NCBI GenBank assembly: GCA_012798745.1
Contig: JAAZMQ010000293.1
Location: 1-14,543, forward strand
Length of the DNA: 14,543 bases
Direction: 5' to 3'
DNA from: Bacteroidales bacterium
Lineage (GTDB): Bacteria > Bacteroidota > Bacteroidia > Bacteroidales > Dysgonomonadaceae
Below, piece after piece: positions 1 through 8,054 of this stretch (position 1 is the stretch's first letter; each line of letters starts with the position of its first letter). Made by a program: the position numbers and the translations under genes. Under the pieces are notes generated by a model, which made no database searches, was not told where the DNA came from, and saw nothing but the letters and a program-made list of their open reading frames with translations.

Positions 1-120
1 AAAAAAGAAGTGTTTTATATAGCCGCTGATTATGCTACTCGAATAGAATTTGTTGATGGAGCTGCTGAAGAGATACTCTATAAAGAATTAGAGGGGATTG
101 CGGGGATAATGCGGTGGTAA
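1..120 (+). CDS. C-terminal 39 residues of an unrecognised protein (5' end outside window)
   Basis: Frame 1 is open from the first base to a TAA at 118-120 and encodes a plausible soluble C-terminus. It begins KKEVFYIAADYATRIEF and ends in GIAGIMRW, with mixed acidic and hydrophobic residues. The codon use resembles the neighbouring genes. I do not recognise the family from this tail. A gap of 89 bp and a separate promoter element precede lgt, so it is probably a separate transcription unit or the distal gene of an upstream operon. Only the tail is visible, so no function is proposed. Confidence 0.55.
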   Translation, partial: KKEVFYIAADYATRIEFVDGAAEEILYKELEGIAGIMRW

Positions 121-184
121 TTTAAGAAACGTTTAAAATTGTAGAAGCGATTTTCATACAATGTAAATATCTAATAAATTTGAC

Positions 185-192
185 TATCTTTG
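185..192 (+). promoter_or_regulatory. Bacteroidetes -7 promoter element upstream of lgt
   Basis: TATCTTTG matches the consensus TAnnTTTG exactly and ends 17 bp before the lgt ATG, implying a leader of only about 10 nt. No convincing TTTG lies 17-23 bp upstream, so the call rests on the -7 element and its position. Confidence 0.5.
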
Positions 193-209
193 CCACAAAT
201 TAAACCCCA

Positions 210-1127
210 ATGAACACACTCTTATATGTAACATGGAATGTAGGTCCCACTCTTTTTACAATTTTTGGTCGTGAGATTCGTTGGTATGGCTTGTTATGGG
301 TCATCGGACTGATTGTTGCGGTATATATCGTACAGAAAATTTTCAAGCATGAAGATCTTCCCGAGCAATGGTTCGATTCATTGTTCATTTATACAATTAT
401 AGGCATAATTGTGGGTGCAAGATTAGGGCATTGTTTATTTTATGAACCTAAGTATTATTTGTCGCATCCCGTTGAAATTCTAAAAATCTGGAAGGGCGGA
501 TTAGCCAGTCACGGAGGGGTTCTTGGAATTATTATTGCCGTGTGGTTATACTCAAAAAAAGTAACTAAAACGAGCATGTTGTGGACGTTTGATCGATTAA
601 TGGTCCCGACAGGTTTCACGGCAGCCATGATTCGGCTGGGTAATCTCATGAACCACGAAATTTATGGGGGTCCTACCGATCTTCCGTGGGGTTTTCGTTT
701 CATTACTAATATTTATGAATGGATGCAAGGTGCCGAACCGGTTTACTCCGAACCTTCGCATCCAACCCAAATTTATGAAGCATTGATTTATCTTATTGTA
801 TTTGGGGTATGCATGTATATGTATTGGAAAACCAATGCTAAAAACAGAAAAGGATTAATTACCGGTGTTGGACTTACGATAATTTTTGTAGCCAGGTTTT
901 TTATTGAATACATTAAAAATGTTCAGGTTGATTTTGAAAGCAGGTTACGTGATCATACCGGTTTAAATCTTGGTCAATGGCTTAGTATTCCTTTTATTAT
1001 CTGGGGAATATGGCTGATTGTGTCTGCTCTTAAGAATAAGCCCGAACCGGCAAATATACCCAAAGCGTCGGTAATAAATCAAGGGAAAGACAAAAGTAAA
1101 ACGAAACACACTAAAAAGAGAAAATAG
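210..1127 (+). CDS. lgt: Prolipoprotein diacylglyceryl transferase (Lgt)
   Basis: Lgt moves the diacylglyceryl group from phosphatidylglycerol to the lipobox cysteine of prelipoproteins at the inner membrane, the first step of lipoprotein maturation. The 305-residue product is a multi-pass membrane protein with the family's landmarks in order: RWYGLLW near residue 24, GARLGH at 69-74, the HGG box at 101-103, IRLGNLMNHEIYG at 141-153 (Arg142 and Asn145 correspond to the essential E. coli Arg143 and Asn146), HPTQIYE at 184-190, and ARFFIEY at 228-234 (Arg229 corresponds to E. coli Arg239). The last 20 or so residues form a lysine-rich tail, expected to be cytoplasmic and unconserved. The ATG at 210 is chosen because a perfect -7 element lies just upstream. 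The next gene starts 64 bp downstream on the same strand. Confidence 0.96.
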   Translation: MNTLLYVTWNVGPTLFTIFGREIRWYGLLWVIGLIVAVYIVQKIFKHEDLPEQWFDSLFIYTIIGIIVGARLGHCLFYEPKYYLSHPVEILKIWKGGLASHGGVLGIIIAVWLYSKKVTKTSMLWTFDRLMVPTGFTAAMIRLGNLMNHEIYGGPTDLPWGFRFITNIYEWMQGAEPVYSEPSHPTQIYEALIYLIVFGVCMYMYWKTNAKNRKGLITGVGLTIIFVARFFIEYIKNVQVDFESRLRDHTGLNLGQWLSIPFIIWGIWLIVSALKNKPEPANIPKASVINQGKDKSKTKHTKKRK

Positions 1128-1191
1128 TATTTAGCTCTATCAGTCTCTTGTCTTTTCTGAAGATTTTTTAAATAAAAAAGTGAGAAACATT

Positions 1192-2388
1192 ATGTTGTAT
1201 AAAATCGTTGAAATCAGGGATCACATATATTATGTAGGTGTGAATGATCGCACCAAACATCTTTTCGAAAATTTATGGCCTCTCCCTAAGGGCATTTCCT
1301 ATAATTCTTATCTTATTGATGACGAGAAAGTCGCTCTCATTGATACAGTAGATATTTGTTATTCAGAAGTATTTTTTCGTAAGATCAGATCGGTGTTGGG
1401 GGACAAACCCATCGATTATCTGGTAGTAAATCATATGGAACCCGATCACTCCGGATCCATCGAATGGTTGGTCAATCGGTATCCCGATATCACCATTATT
1501 GGCAACAATCGCACAATGGATATGGTAAAGGGATATTACGGAATTACAGATAACGTTCTTACGATAAAAGATAAAGATGAGGTTAAGCTGGGAAAAAATA
1601 CCTTGAGGTTTTATCTTACGCCTATGATCCATTGGCCTGAAACGATGATGACCTATGTGCCGAAGTTAAAAACGCTTTTTTCGGGTGATGCTTTTGGAAC
1701 ATTTGGTTCACTAGATGGCGGTGTTATTGATTCACAACTCAATGCAGATTGGTATTTCGATGAAATGATTCGGTATTATTCCAATATTGTGGGTAAATAC
1801 GGTTCGCCGGTGCAGGTAGCCTTGGCTAAACTGGCGGGAATTGATATCGAAGTTTTTTGTTCTACACACGGTCCTGTGTGGACAGAAAAAGAAAACATCG
1901 ATAAAGTAATTTCATTGTATGATAAACTGAGCAAATATGAAGCCGACAGAGGACTTGTAATTGCTTACGGAAGCATGTATGGCAATACGGAACAACTTGC
2001 CGAAATTATTGCAGCTTCAGCAGCCGACAACGGTATAAAAAACATTGTCCTGCACGATGTTGCTAAAAGCCACCAATCGGATATTCTTCGTGATGTGTTT
2101 AAGTATAGGGGGTTGATTGTTGGATCACCAACATACAATAATCAGCTTTATCCCGGAGTAGAAAGTTTCATTTCTTCGTTGCGAAATCGAAACATTAAAA
2201 ATAGGCTCTTTGCTTATTTTGGTGGATTTAGTTGGGCCGATGCTTCTATGAGGTATCTGAATGCATTTGCCGAGGAGATGGGGTTCGAGGTGGTTTGTGA
2301 TCCTGTTTCTATGAAACATTCTTTAAACGCAGATGTAGCAGCAAGTGCGAGGAAGTTAGGCCGAATTATGGCCGAAAAATTAAAGTAG
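1192..2388 (+). CDS. Flavodiiron protein (FprA/ROO type; O2 and/or NO reductase)
   Basis: This is a two-domain class A flavodiiron protein of 398 residues, the usual length. The N-terminal metallo-beta-lactamase-like domain carries the diiron ligands in the expected order: His81-x-Glu83-x-Asp85-His86 in NHMEPDHSG, His147 in MIHWPE, Asp166 in FSGDAFG and His226 in STHGPVW. The C-terminal flavodoxin domain starts near residue 255 with the FMN phosphate loop YGSMYGNTEQ, followed by GSPTYNN and AYFGGFSW. Family members reduce O2 to water or NO to N2O in the cytoplasm of anaerobes, usually fed by rubredoxin. No rubredoxin or rubredoxin reductase is adjacent, so the donor and the preferred substrate are open. 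An in-frame GTG at 1180 would add four residues (MRNI). I prefer the ATG at 1192, which gives the usual family N-terminus. Confidence 0.93.
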   Translation: MLYKIVEIRDHIYYVGVNDRTKHLFENLWPLPKGISYNSYLIDDEKVALIDTVDICYSEVFFRKIRSVLGDKPIDYLVVNHMEPDHSGSIEWLVNRYPDITIIGNNRTMDMVKGYYGITDNVLTIKDKDEVKLGKNTLRFYLTPMIHWPETMMTYVPKLKTLFSGDAFGTFGSLDGGVIDSQLNADWYFDEMIRYYSNIVGKYGSPVQVALAKLAGIDIEVFCSTHGPVWTEKENIDKVISLYDKLSKYEADRGLVIAYGSMYGNTEQLAEIIAASAADNGIKNIVLHDVAKSHQSDILRDVFKYRGLIVGSPTYNNQLYPGVESFISSLRNRNIKNRLFAYFGGFSWADASMRYLNAFAEEMGFEVVCDPVSMKHSLNADVAASARKLGRIMAEKLK

Positions 2389-2451
2389 ATATAGATTATT
2401 ATTCAATACAAAAGCAATTATTTTTTTTAATTTACCTAAAAGAGTAAAATC

Positions 2452-3264
2452 ATGAGACTAATTATTCAACCCGATTCCGAGCGATTAGCTCAATGGGCGG
2501 CTAATTACATTGCATCTAAAATCATCAAAGCAAATCCAACTCCCGAAAAACCGTTTAAATTGGGTTTGCCTACCGGATCATCACCTTTGGGAACGTATAA
2601 CGCGTTGATCAAATTGTACCAAAGAGGTGTAATTTCGTTTGAAAACGTTATTACCTTCAATATGGATGAATATGTGGGTTTGCCGAAAGATCATCCGGAA
2701 AGTTATCATTCTTTTATGTGGAATAACTTTTTTAATCATATCAATATAAAACCGGAAAACGTTCATATTCTAAACGGCAATGCTGACGATTTGGAAGCAG
2801 AGTGTCAAGCATATGAGGAGGCGATTAAAAGTGTCGGAGGTATCGACTTATTTTTGGGAGGGATAGGTACTGACGGTCATATTGCTTTTAATGAACCGGG
2901 ATCTTCGCTCAGTTCGCGTACCCGCGTTATAAGGCTGACAACTGAAACCATTATTGCTAACTCGCGTTTTTTTGATAACGATGTGAATAAAGTTCCTAAA
3001 CTTGCATTGACTGTAGGAGTGGGAACCATAATGGATGCGAAAGAAGTATTGGTTCTTGTTAATGGGTATCACAAAGCGCGTGCTTTGCGTCACGCCGTTG
3101 AAGGGGCTGTTACGCAGATGTGGACAATTAGCGCTATGCAACTGCATCCTAATGGCATTATTGTTTGTGACGAAGCTGCTTGCGCTGAATTGAAAGTAGG
3201 GACATATAAATATTTTCTCGATATTGAGCAAGATAATCTCGATCCCGAATCCATATTGCGGTAA
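2452..3264 (+). CDS. nagB: Glucosamine-6-phosphate deaminase (NagB)
   Basis: NagB converts glucosamine-6-phosphate to fructose-6-phosphate and ammonia in the cytoplasm, the last step of amino-sugar catabolism. At 270 residues it is close to E. coli NagB (266), and it aligns without gaps over the first 150 residues. The proton-relay residue Asp72 (FNMDEY) and the catalytic Asp141, His143 and Glu148 (TDGHIAFNE) fall at the same numbers as in E. coli. The phosphate loop LPTGSSPLG is at 39-47. Residues of the E. coli allosteric pocket are partly kept (Ser151, Ser152, Arg158), but the position of Lys160 is Ile. It lies 63 bp after the flavodiiron gene with no obvious promoter between, so read-through is possible. 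No nagA or transporter is adjacent. A strong terminator follows. Confidence 0.96.
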   Translation: MRLIIQPDSERLAQWAANYIASKIIKANPTPEKPFKLGLPTGSSPLGTYNALIKLYQRGVISFENVITFNMDEYVGLPKDHPESYHSFMWNNFFNHINIKPENVHILNGNADDLEAECQAYEEAIKSVGGIDLFLGGIGTDGHIAFNEPGSSLSSRTRVIRLTTETIIANSRFFDNDVNKVPKLALTVGVGTIMDAKEVLVLVNGYHKARALRHAVEGAVTQMWTISAMQLHPNGIIVCDEAACAELKVGTYKYFLDIEQDNLDPESILR

Positions 3265-3297
3265 AATCGCTCAGTGTTAGGGTAAAATTGATTCAAT

Positions 3298-3340
3298 AAA
3301 AAGGGATGGGATGCGGATTTATCCGATTCCATCCCTTTTT
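3298..3340. terminator. Bidirectional intrinsic terminator between nagB and the ABC exporter gene
   Basis: A perfect 12-bp inverted repeat (AAAAAGGGATGG at 3298-3309 with CCATCCCTTTTT at 3329-3340) is extended inward by a wobble pair, two more pairs and the inner stem CGGAT/ATCCG. The plus strand ends in a T5 run and the minus strand in TTTTTATT, so it can end the nagB transcript and the converging ABC transporter transcript alike. Confidence 0.88.
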
Positions 3341-3353
3341 GGTATGTTTCCTT

Positions 3354-5192
3354 TTATTTTGAGAGATCGATTTGCATGTTACATAATTTCCAATAGTAAC
3401 CATTTAAAATATACAATTCATCGTGTTTCCCTTTTTCTACAATTTCACCTTGATGCATAACATAAATTTCGTCGGCATTTTTAATGGTCGATAATCGGTG
3501 GGCAATCATGATTGTTGTTCTGTCTTTCATTATATTTTCAAGAGCGTTTTGAACAAGTCTTTCCGAAACAGAATCTAATGCCGACGTAGCTTCATCGAAA
3601 ATAAAAATTTGAGGATTTTTTAAAACAGCACGTGCAATGCAAATGCGTTGTCGTTGACCACCGGATAATTTTTCACCTCTTTCTCCTATTACGGTATCAT
3701 ATCCATTTGGTGTAGCCATAATAAAATCGTGAGCATTTGCAATTTTTGCTGCTTTCTCAACCTCTTCTCGAGTAGCATGTTCTACTCCAAATGCAATATT
3801 GTTGAAAAAAGTGTCGTTAAACAATATAGCTTCCTGAGTTACAATCCCTATCAATGAGCGTAGATCGCGAAGAGACGCATCTTTAATATTTGTATCGTCG
3901 ATTAATATTTCTCCTTTTTGAACATCATAAAAACGAAGTAAAAGATCGACCAATGTAGATTTCCCGGAGCCGGATTCACCTACCAAAGCTATTGTTTTCC
4001 CTTTTTCTATTGTTAGGCTGATCCCTTTTATTACCCAATCGCCATTGTATTTAAACCATACATTATTGTATTCAATTTGTTTTTCAAATGTTAGTTTTTT
4101 GGGATTTTCTTTTTCTATAATGGTATTTTCGGCAGTTAAAATTTCATCGATTCTTTCCATTGAAGCCAAGCCCCGTTGAATTGTATAAGCCGATTTTGAA
4201 AACTCTTTTGCCGGATTTATGATATTAAAGAATATCGTAACATAAAACATAAAAGTCGGTGCATCAATGATTCCTCTTTCTTTTAAGATTAATGTACCTC
4301 CAAAACATAAAACAATTGCAATAGTCAAAGTTCCAAGAAATTCGCCCAATGGAGAAGCTAATTCTTGTCTTCGAAGAATACGACTTGTTATTTTGCGAAG
4401 TTTTTCGTTTCCCGCGCGAAATCGTTGTGAAATTTTGCCTTCTGCATTGAAGGCTTTTATTATTTTTAAGCCACTTAATGTTTCTTCTACTTGTGACATC
4501 AATTCTCCCCATTTATTTTGAGCATCGAGGGATTTTTGTTTTAATTCTCTTCCTACTGCTCCCATAACATAACTCGTTACAGGAAGCAGGATAAATACAA
4601 AGAGGGTAAGTTCCCAACTTATTATCAACATTGTTGTAAGATATGCAATAATTAAAATGGGATTTTTGAAGATGAGCACAAGAGAACTTAACACGGATCT
4701 TTCCACTTCATCGACGTCGCCCGACATGCGTGCCAAAATATCACCTTTTCTCTCTTCCGAAAAAAAACCGATAGGCAAAGACAATATTTTATCGTTTAAA
4801 TTATTACGAATATCCCTTACAATTCCTGTTCGGATAGGGACGATAAAATAAGATCCAAAATAGGCAGTACCGGTTTTGAAAAGTGTTATAAACATGAGCC
4901 AGATTGCCAACCACAACAACGTAGTACTTGCTCCGCAGCTTTCTACCAAATGGGTAATATACCAATAACCATTGTTTTGGATTAGTTTGGTGAAGGATAT
5001 TCCCGGGGTGCTCCAAGGAATAAAATAGTAGCTTTTGTTGCTGATTTTAAAAAGAATTTGCAAAATAGGAATGATGGTGATAAATGAAAAAATACTAAAA
5101 ATAGCGGTGAAGGCATTAAAAATAAATATAAGAACCGCATATTTTTTGTATGGAGGCAAAAATCGTTTTAATATGGTAAAAACTCCCTTCAT
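3354..5192 (-). CDS. MsbA-like ABC exporter, fused permease and ATPase
   Basis: The 612-residue half-transporter has an N-terminal type IV exporter membrane domain (roughly residues 15-330, six predicted hydrophobic segments) fused to a nucleotide-binding domain (about 372-605). All ATPase motifs are intact: Walker A GESGSGKST at 405-413, Q-loop Gln453 (VTQEAILF), signature LSGGQ at 509-513, Walker B IFIFDE at 529-534, D-loop SALD and H-loop His565. It would work as a homodimer in the inner membrane. Exporters of this class flip lipid A core, other lipids, peptides or drugs; sequence alone does not fix the substrate. It is the last gene of a minus-strand group after an LpxL-like acyltransferase and an acyl ligase, which favours a lipid substrate. 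The 127-bp gap to the acyltransferase gene holds no clear promoter or small gene. Confidence 0.9.
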   Translation of the reverse strand: MKGVFTILKRFLPPYKKYAVLIFIFNAFTAIFSIFSFITIIPILQILFKISNKSYYFIPWSTPGISFTKLIQNNGYWYITHLVESCGASTTLLWLAIWLMFITLFKTGTAYFGSYFIVPIRTGIVRDIRNNLNDKILSLPIGFFSEERKGDILARMSGDVDEVERSVLSSLVLIFKNPILIIAYLTTMLIISWELTLFVFILLPVTSYVMGAVGRELKQKSLDAQNKWGELMSQVEETLSGLKIIKAFNAEGKISQRFRAGNEKLRKITSRILRRQELASPLGEFLGTLTIAIVLCFGGTLILKERGIIDAPTFMFYVTIFFNIINPAKEFSKSAYTIQRGLASMERIDEILTAENTIIEKENPKKLTFEKQIEYNNVWFKYNGDWVIKGISLTIEKGKTIALVGESGSGKSTLVDLLLRFYDVQKGEILIDDTNIKDASLRDLRSLIGIVTQEAILFNDTFFNNIAFGVEHATREEVEKAAKIANAHDFIMATPNGYDTVIGERGEKLSGGQRQRICIARAVLKNPQIFIFDEATSALDSVSERLVQNALENIMKDRTTIMIAHRLSTIKNADEIYVMHQGEIVEKGKHDELYILNGYYWKLCNMQIDLSK

Positions 5193-5319
5193 TTGAAATT
5201 TATTTCTTTGTATTTTTTAAAGAGCTTGGTTGTTTCCCTTTCAATGAAAAATTTTCAAATAGATGTATATCTTCTATTTGTTTGTAAAATTACTTCAAGA
5301 TACAAAAATCCTGACCTAT

Positions 5320-6192
5320 TTATTCGTATTCGATTACTTTTTTCCATCGCTTGTGCGACCAGAGGTAATTTCCCGGTTGTTTTTTGACAGCATCTTCAAG
5401 AGCAGAAGCAAAACGTTGAGTGATAACCCCTTCTTTAACCTCTTCCGAACCATCATAGATAAGATGAAAAGTGTGCTGATAATTATATTTTTCCGTGTTT
5501 ATTGTTTCTGTGAAAAAGACCGGCATATTAAATTTAGTGCCGAAAAATTCAATCCCGCGATAAAAAGGAGTTTTTATATTCATGAAATCTGTCCAATAGA
5601 TACCTTTGTCGGATGAAGGAGATTGGTCGGCAACCATCATAAATATAGACGGCTGCTGCTTTTTGGCAGCTTTTAAGAAATACCTTGCAGTTGATTTTTT
5701 TTCGACATAAATAACATTTGGTGCACACCGATTATTTCTCAACCAACCATCGATATGTTTATTGGCTAATTGTCGGTAAACCATATAAACCGGTACGTTT
5801 ACCATTTCCGATAAAATCATCGGCCAAACCCAATTGTTGTGATGACCAAAAGCCAAAATGACACTTTTGCCTTCTTGTAAATATTTTTCTATTTCGTCCA
5901 CATTGATGAATTGATTAAGAGAAGCTAAAGTAGAACCACTCACGTAAGCGGTTTTGGCCATCTCTAGAAAGTTTTTGACAAAATAGTGATAGAATTGTTT
6001 TTCGAGTTTTTTATAATAAGCATTGGACTGATTTGGAAAAGCAAGTTCAAGATTTTTTCGGACTACTTTTCTTCTGTATCTGAATATATGGCGGGTGAAA
6101 AAATAAGCACTGTATTCCCATATTCCAAGCAAGGGAAAAGGTGTTAAACCTATTAAAATGAAAAAAAATCGCGCTATGAGGTTGAGAAGCAT
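5320..6192 (-). CDS. LpxL/HtrB-like lysophospholipid (lipid A) acyltransferase, catalytic acid apparently replaced
   Basis: The 290-residue product has the architecture of LpxL/HtrB-family acyltransferases: an N-terminal membrane anchor (hydrophobic 5-31), a basic stretch RHIFRYRRKVVRKNL, the active-site box at 116-123, MVADQSP at 186-192, YWTDFMNIKTPFYRG at 199-213, and a C-terminal LWSHKRWKK. These enzymes add secondary acyl chains to lipid A or acylate other lipids at the inner membrane. In the active-site box, where relatives read GHxxNWEW (H-x4-E), this protein reads GHHNNWVW, so His117 is present but the expected Glu is Val122 (codon GTT). The rest of the fold looks intact and there is no frameshift. 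It may be inactive, act on another chemistry, or use another acid. It lies 91 bp after the acyl ligase gene on the same strand and is probably cotranscribed with it. Confidence 0.85.
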   Translation of the reverse strand: MLLNLIARFFFILIGLTPFPLLGIWEYSAYFFTRHIFRYRRKVVRKNLELAFPNQSNAYYKKLEKQFYHYFVKNFLEMAKTAYVSGSTLASLNQFINVDEIEKYLQEGKSVILAFGHHNNWVWPMILSEMVNVPVYMVYRQLANKHIDGWLRNNRCAPNVIYVEKKSTARYFLKAAKKQQPSIFMMVADQSPSSDKGIYWTDFMNIKTPFYRGIEFFGTKFNMPVFFTETINTEKYNYQHTFHLIYDGSEEVKEGVITQRFASALEDAVKKQPGNYLWSHKRWKKVIEYE

Positions 6193-6283
6193 AATAAACT
6201 TTTAATGTATCTACAAATGAATCATTCTAGGGATTTCTCATCCCGAAAATTTTCGAGTTTACCAAATAGGAATATTTCAAACT

Positions 6284-7822
6284 TTAATTTTGTTCTTTTA
6301 GATCAGCTTTATTGATTTTTCCCGTTCCTGTTTTAGGAAGTTCGTCTAAATATTCTATTTGTCTTGGCAGTTTAAACTTTGCTAAGTTTTCTCTGAGGTA
6401 TTCCATGATGTATCGTGATGGCAAAACAATACCTTCTTTCAAAACGATGAAGCATTTAACCACTTCGCCACGCAGTTTGTCGGGAATTCCTATGGCTGCA
6501 GCTTCTTTAATACAGGGGTGTTTCAATAAAACCTCTTCTATTTCGGCTGCCCATACCAGTTCACCTCCAACCTTAATGGTGTCTTTTGATTTTCCGATAA
6601 TGTAAAGATTACCTTGTTTGTCGAAGTGACCAAGATCCCCTGTATAAAACCATCCGTTTTTAAATACTTCTTTGTTCAAATCGGGTTCCTTATAGTAACC
6701 GCAAAATACAGATTTACCTTTTGCAACTATTTCGCCCACCCCTCCTGTGGCGACTTCATTATCATGTGCATCAAAAATTTTCAATTCCACGTTGTTCGGT
6801 ACGGGTTTTCCTACTGACTGAATATTTCCGGGTGAACTTGCCGAAATAGGAGGCACTATTTCCGTCATTCCCCATCCATTTATAACTACTGCATTAGGAA
6901 ACAACTTTGCAAAACGCATCAATAAATCCGGTGAAGAAGGGGCTCCAAAAACATCAGCCCATCGAAGCGATTCTAACCTGTAATTGCTCACATCTTTTAG
7001 GTATAAGACGGCATAAAACATAGGGGGAACCATCCAAATGCCTGTAACACCCCATTTGTCAATTAATCTAACAAGATTAAGAGGAGAAAACTTTGGCATG
7101 ATAACAGTGCTCATTCCATACTTAATGGCAACCATTACAAATAATATGCCGCCGGAGTGAGAAAACGGAATAGCCGAAATAGTTCGTTCCGTTTCATCGA
7201 TTTTCAAGATATTTTTCAGCCCTTCGTAAGAGCAAAAACACTTCAATTGTTCTGCTCCCAAATGAATATGTTCATAGTTCCATACAACCCCTTTTGGCAT
7301 GCCTGTACTACCGGAAGTGTAAAATATGCTCGAAGGCATATTGGTAGTGATACCTTGATCTTCTAAATAATTTCTCGAATTCTGAGTTAGCTTCCAAAAC
7401 GAAATATATTTGGGATTGTCTTCAATCGTAATGATTTCTCGCAAAGTCGGGATATTTTCTTTGAGTTTTAAGAGGTTGAATTTTATATTTTTTGTGGTAG
7501 TAATAATGCCTTTTAATTCACAGTGTTTGCCAATAGTAATTAATTCTGTTCCTGTTAAGAAAAAATCGATGGGAACAACCATGCATCCCAATGAATAAAT
7601 AGCCAAATAAGAATAAACATATTCGATACAATTGGGTAAATAAATGGCAATCTTGTCTCCTTTCTTAAAGCCCATGTCAATAAGACTGTTGGATAATCTA
7701 AAAACATCTTCTTTCAATGTCAAAAAATCGTATGTTTTATCTCCTTCAATAAATGCCGTTGCAGTGCCAAATTGTTCCGCTGCTTCAATAATTAATTGCC
7801 TTACATCTTTTCTTTTTTCCAT
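6284..7822 (-). CDS. Adenylate-forming acyl-CoA synthetase / acid ligase (ANL superfamily)
   Basis: This 512-residue enzyme activates a carboxylic acid with ATP to an acyl-AMP and usually passes it to CoA. The full set of superfamily motifs is visible: P-loop YTSGSTGMPKG at 168-178, GWGMTE at 316-321, YTGDLG at 393-398, the hinge region IGKSKDTIKVGGELV at 409-423 (the usual hinge Arg is Lys411), and the C-terminal catalytic Lys502 in KTGTGKI. The length and the GGELVWAAEIEE segment fit medium or long-chain fatty acid or aryl acid ligases; the acid cannot be named. No signal peptide or carrier protein domain is present. It is the first gene of the minus-strand group, followed by the LpxL-like acyltransferase and the ABC exporter, so it may supply acyl groups to them. 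A perfect -7 element lies about 130 bp upstream. Confidence 0.9.
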   Translation of the reverse strand: MEKRKDVRQLIIEAAEQFGTATAFIEGDKTYDFLTLKEDVFRLSNSLIDMGFKKGDKIAIYLPNCIEYVYSYLAIYSLGCMVVPIDFFLTGTELITIGKHCELKGIITTTKNIKFNLLKLKENIPTLREIITIEDNPKYISFWKLTQNSRNYLEDQGITTNMPSSIFYTSGSTGMPKGVVWNYEHIHLGAEQLKCFCSYEGLKNILKIDETERTISAIPFSHSGGILFVMVAIKYGMSTVIMPKFSPLNLVRLIDKWGVTGIWMVPPMFYAVLYLKDVSNYRLESLRWADVFGAPSSPDLLMRFAKLFPNAVVINGWGMTEIVPPISASSPGNIQSVGKPVPNNVELKIFDAHDNEVATGGVGEIVAKGKSVFCGYYKEPDLNKEVFKNGWFYTGDLGHFDKQGNLYIIGKSKDTIKVGGELVWAAEIEEVLLKHPCIKEAAAIGIPDKLRGEVVKCFIVLKEGIVLPSRYIMEYLRENLAKFKLPRQIEYLDELPKTGTGKINKADLKEQN

Positions 7823-7952
7823 GTTTGTAATAATATTATATTGATTCCATCAGGATTTTTATTTTATTCTCAAGGGTGACTTCCAATAAAAATTCTGTTA
7901 AAATCAGCCGGATTATTAATAAAACGAGATTTTGTCTTTTTTCGAAGTTGTG

Positions 7953-7960
7953 CAAAAGTA
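7953..7960 (-). promoter_or_regulatory. -7 promoter element for the acyl ligase cassette
   Basis: On the minus strand this reads TACTTTTG, a full match to TAnnTTTG. A TTTG (7975-7978) lies only 14 bp upstream, shorter than the usual 17-23 bp, so the -33 assignment is unsure. Transcription would leave a leader of about 120 nt before the ATG at 7822. Confidence 0.4.
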
Positions 7961-8023
7961 AGAAAAATTTAATTCAAATGGGAGAATTTTAAGAAATAAA
8001 GTATCGAAATGAACAGAAATTAT

Positions 8024-8054
8024 TTTGCTGTCAAAAGAATATCGTATATCTTTA
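8024..8054 (+). promoter_or_regulatory. Bacteroidetes-type promoter for the secreted-protein/fucosidase operon
   Basis: A -33 element TTTG (8024-8027) is followed, after a 19-bp spacer, by TATCTTTA (8047-8054), a 7 of 8 match to TAnnTTTG. The predicted transcript starts near 8061, about 26 nt before the ATG at 8087. This supports the shorter start for the downstream gene. Confidence 0.6.

Noticed and set aside
1180..1191. GTG start giving four extra residues (MRNI) to the flavodiiron protein
   Set aside because: ATG at 1192 gives the usual family N-terminus. GTG cannot be excluded, but there is nothing in its favour beyond being in frame.
2848..3332. Open frames on the minus strand opposite nagB (127 and 80 codons)
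   Set aside because: They are antisense shadows of a fully conserved gene, with no recognisable protein features.
5263..5616. Plus-strand open frame of 117 codons over the acyltransferase 3' end
   Set aside because: It overlaps a conserved minus-strand coding region and has low-complexity, non-protein-like content.
6230..6255. Small hairpin GGGAT/ATCCC followed by the palindrome CGAAAATTTTCG between the ligase and acyltransferase genes
   Set aside because: The stem is only 5 bp and no T tract follows on the minus strand. AT-rich 12-bp palindromes arise by chance, so it is neither a convincing terminator nor an operator.
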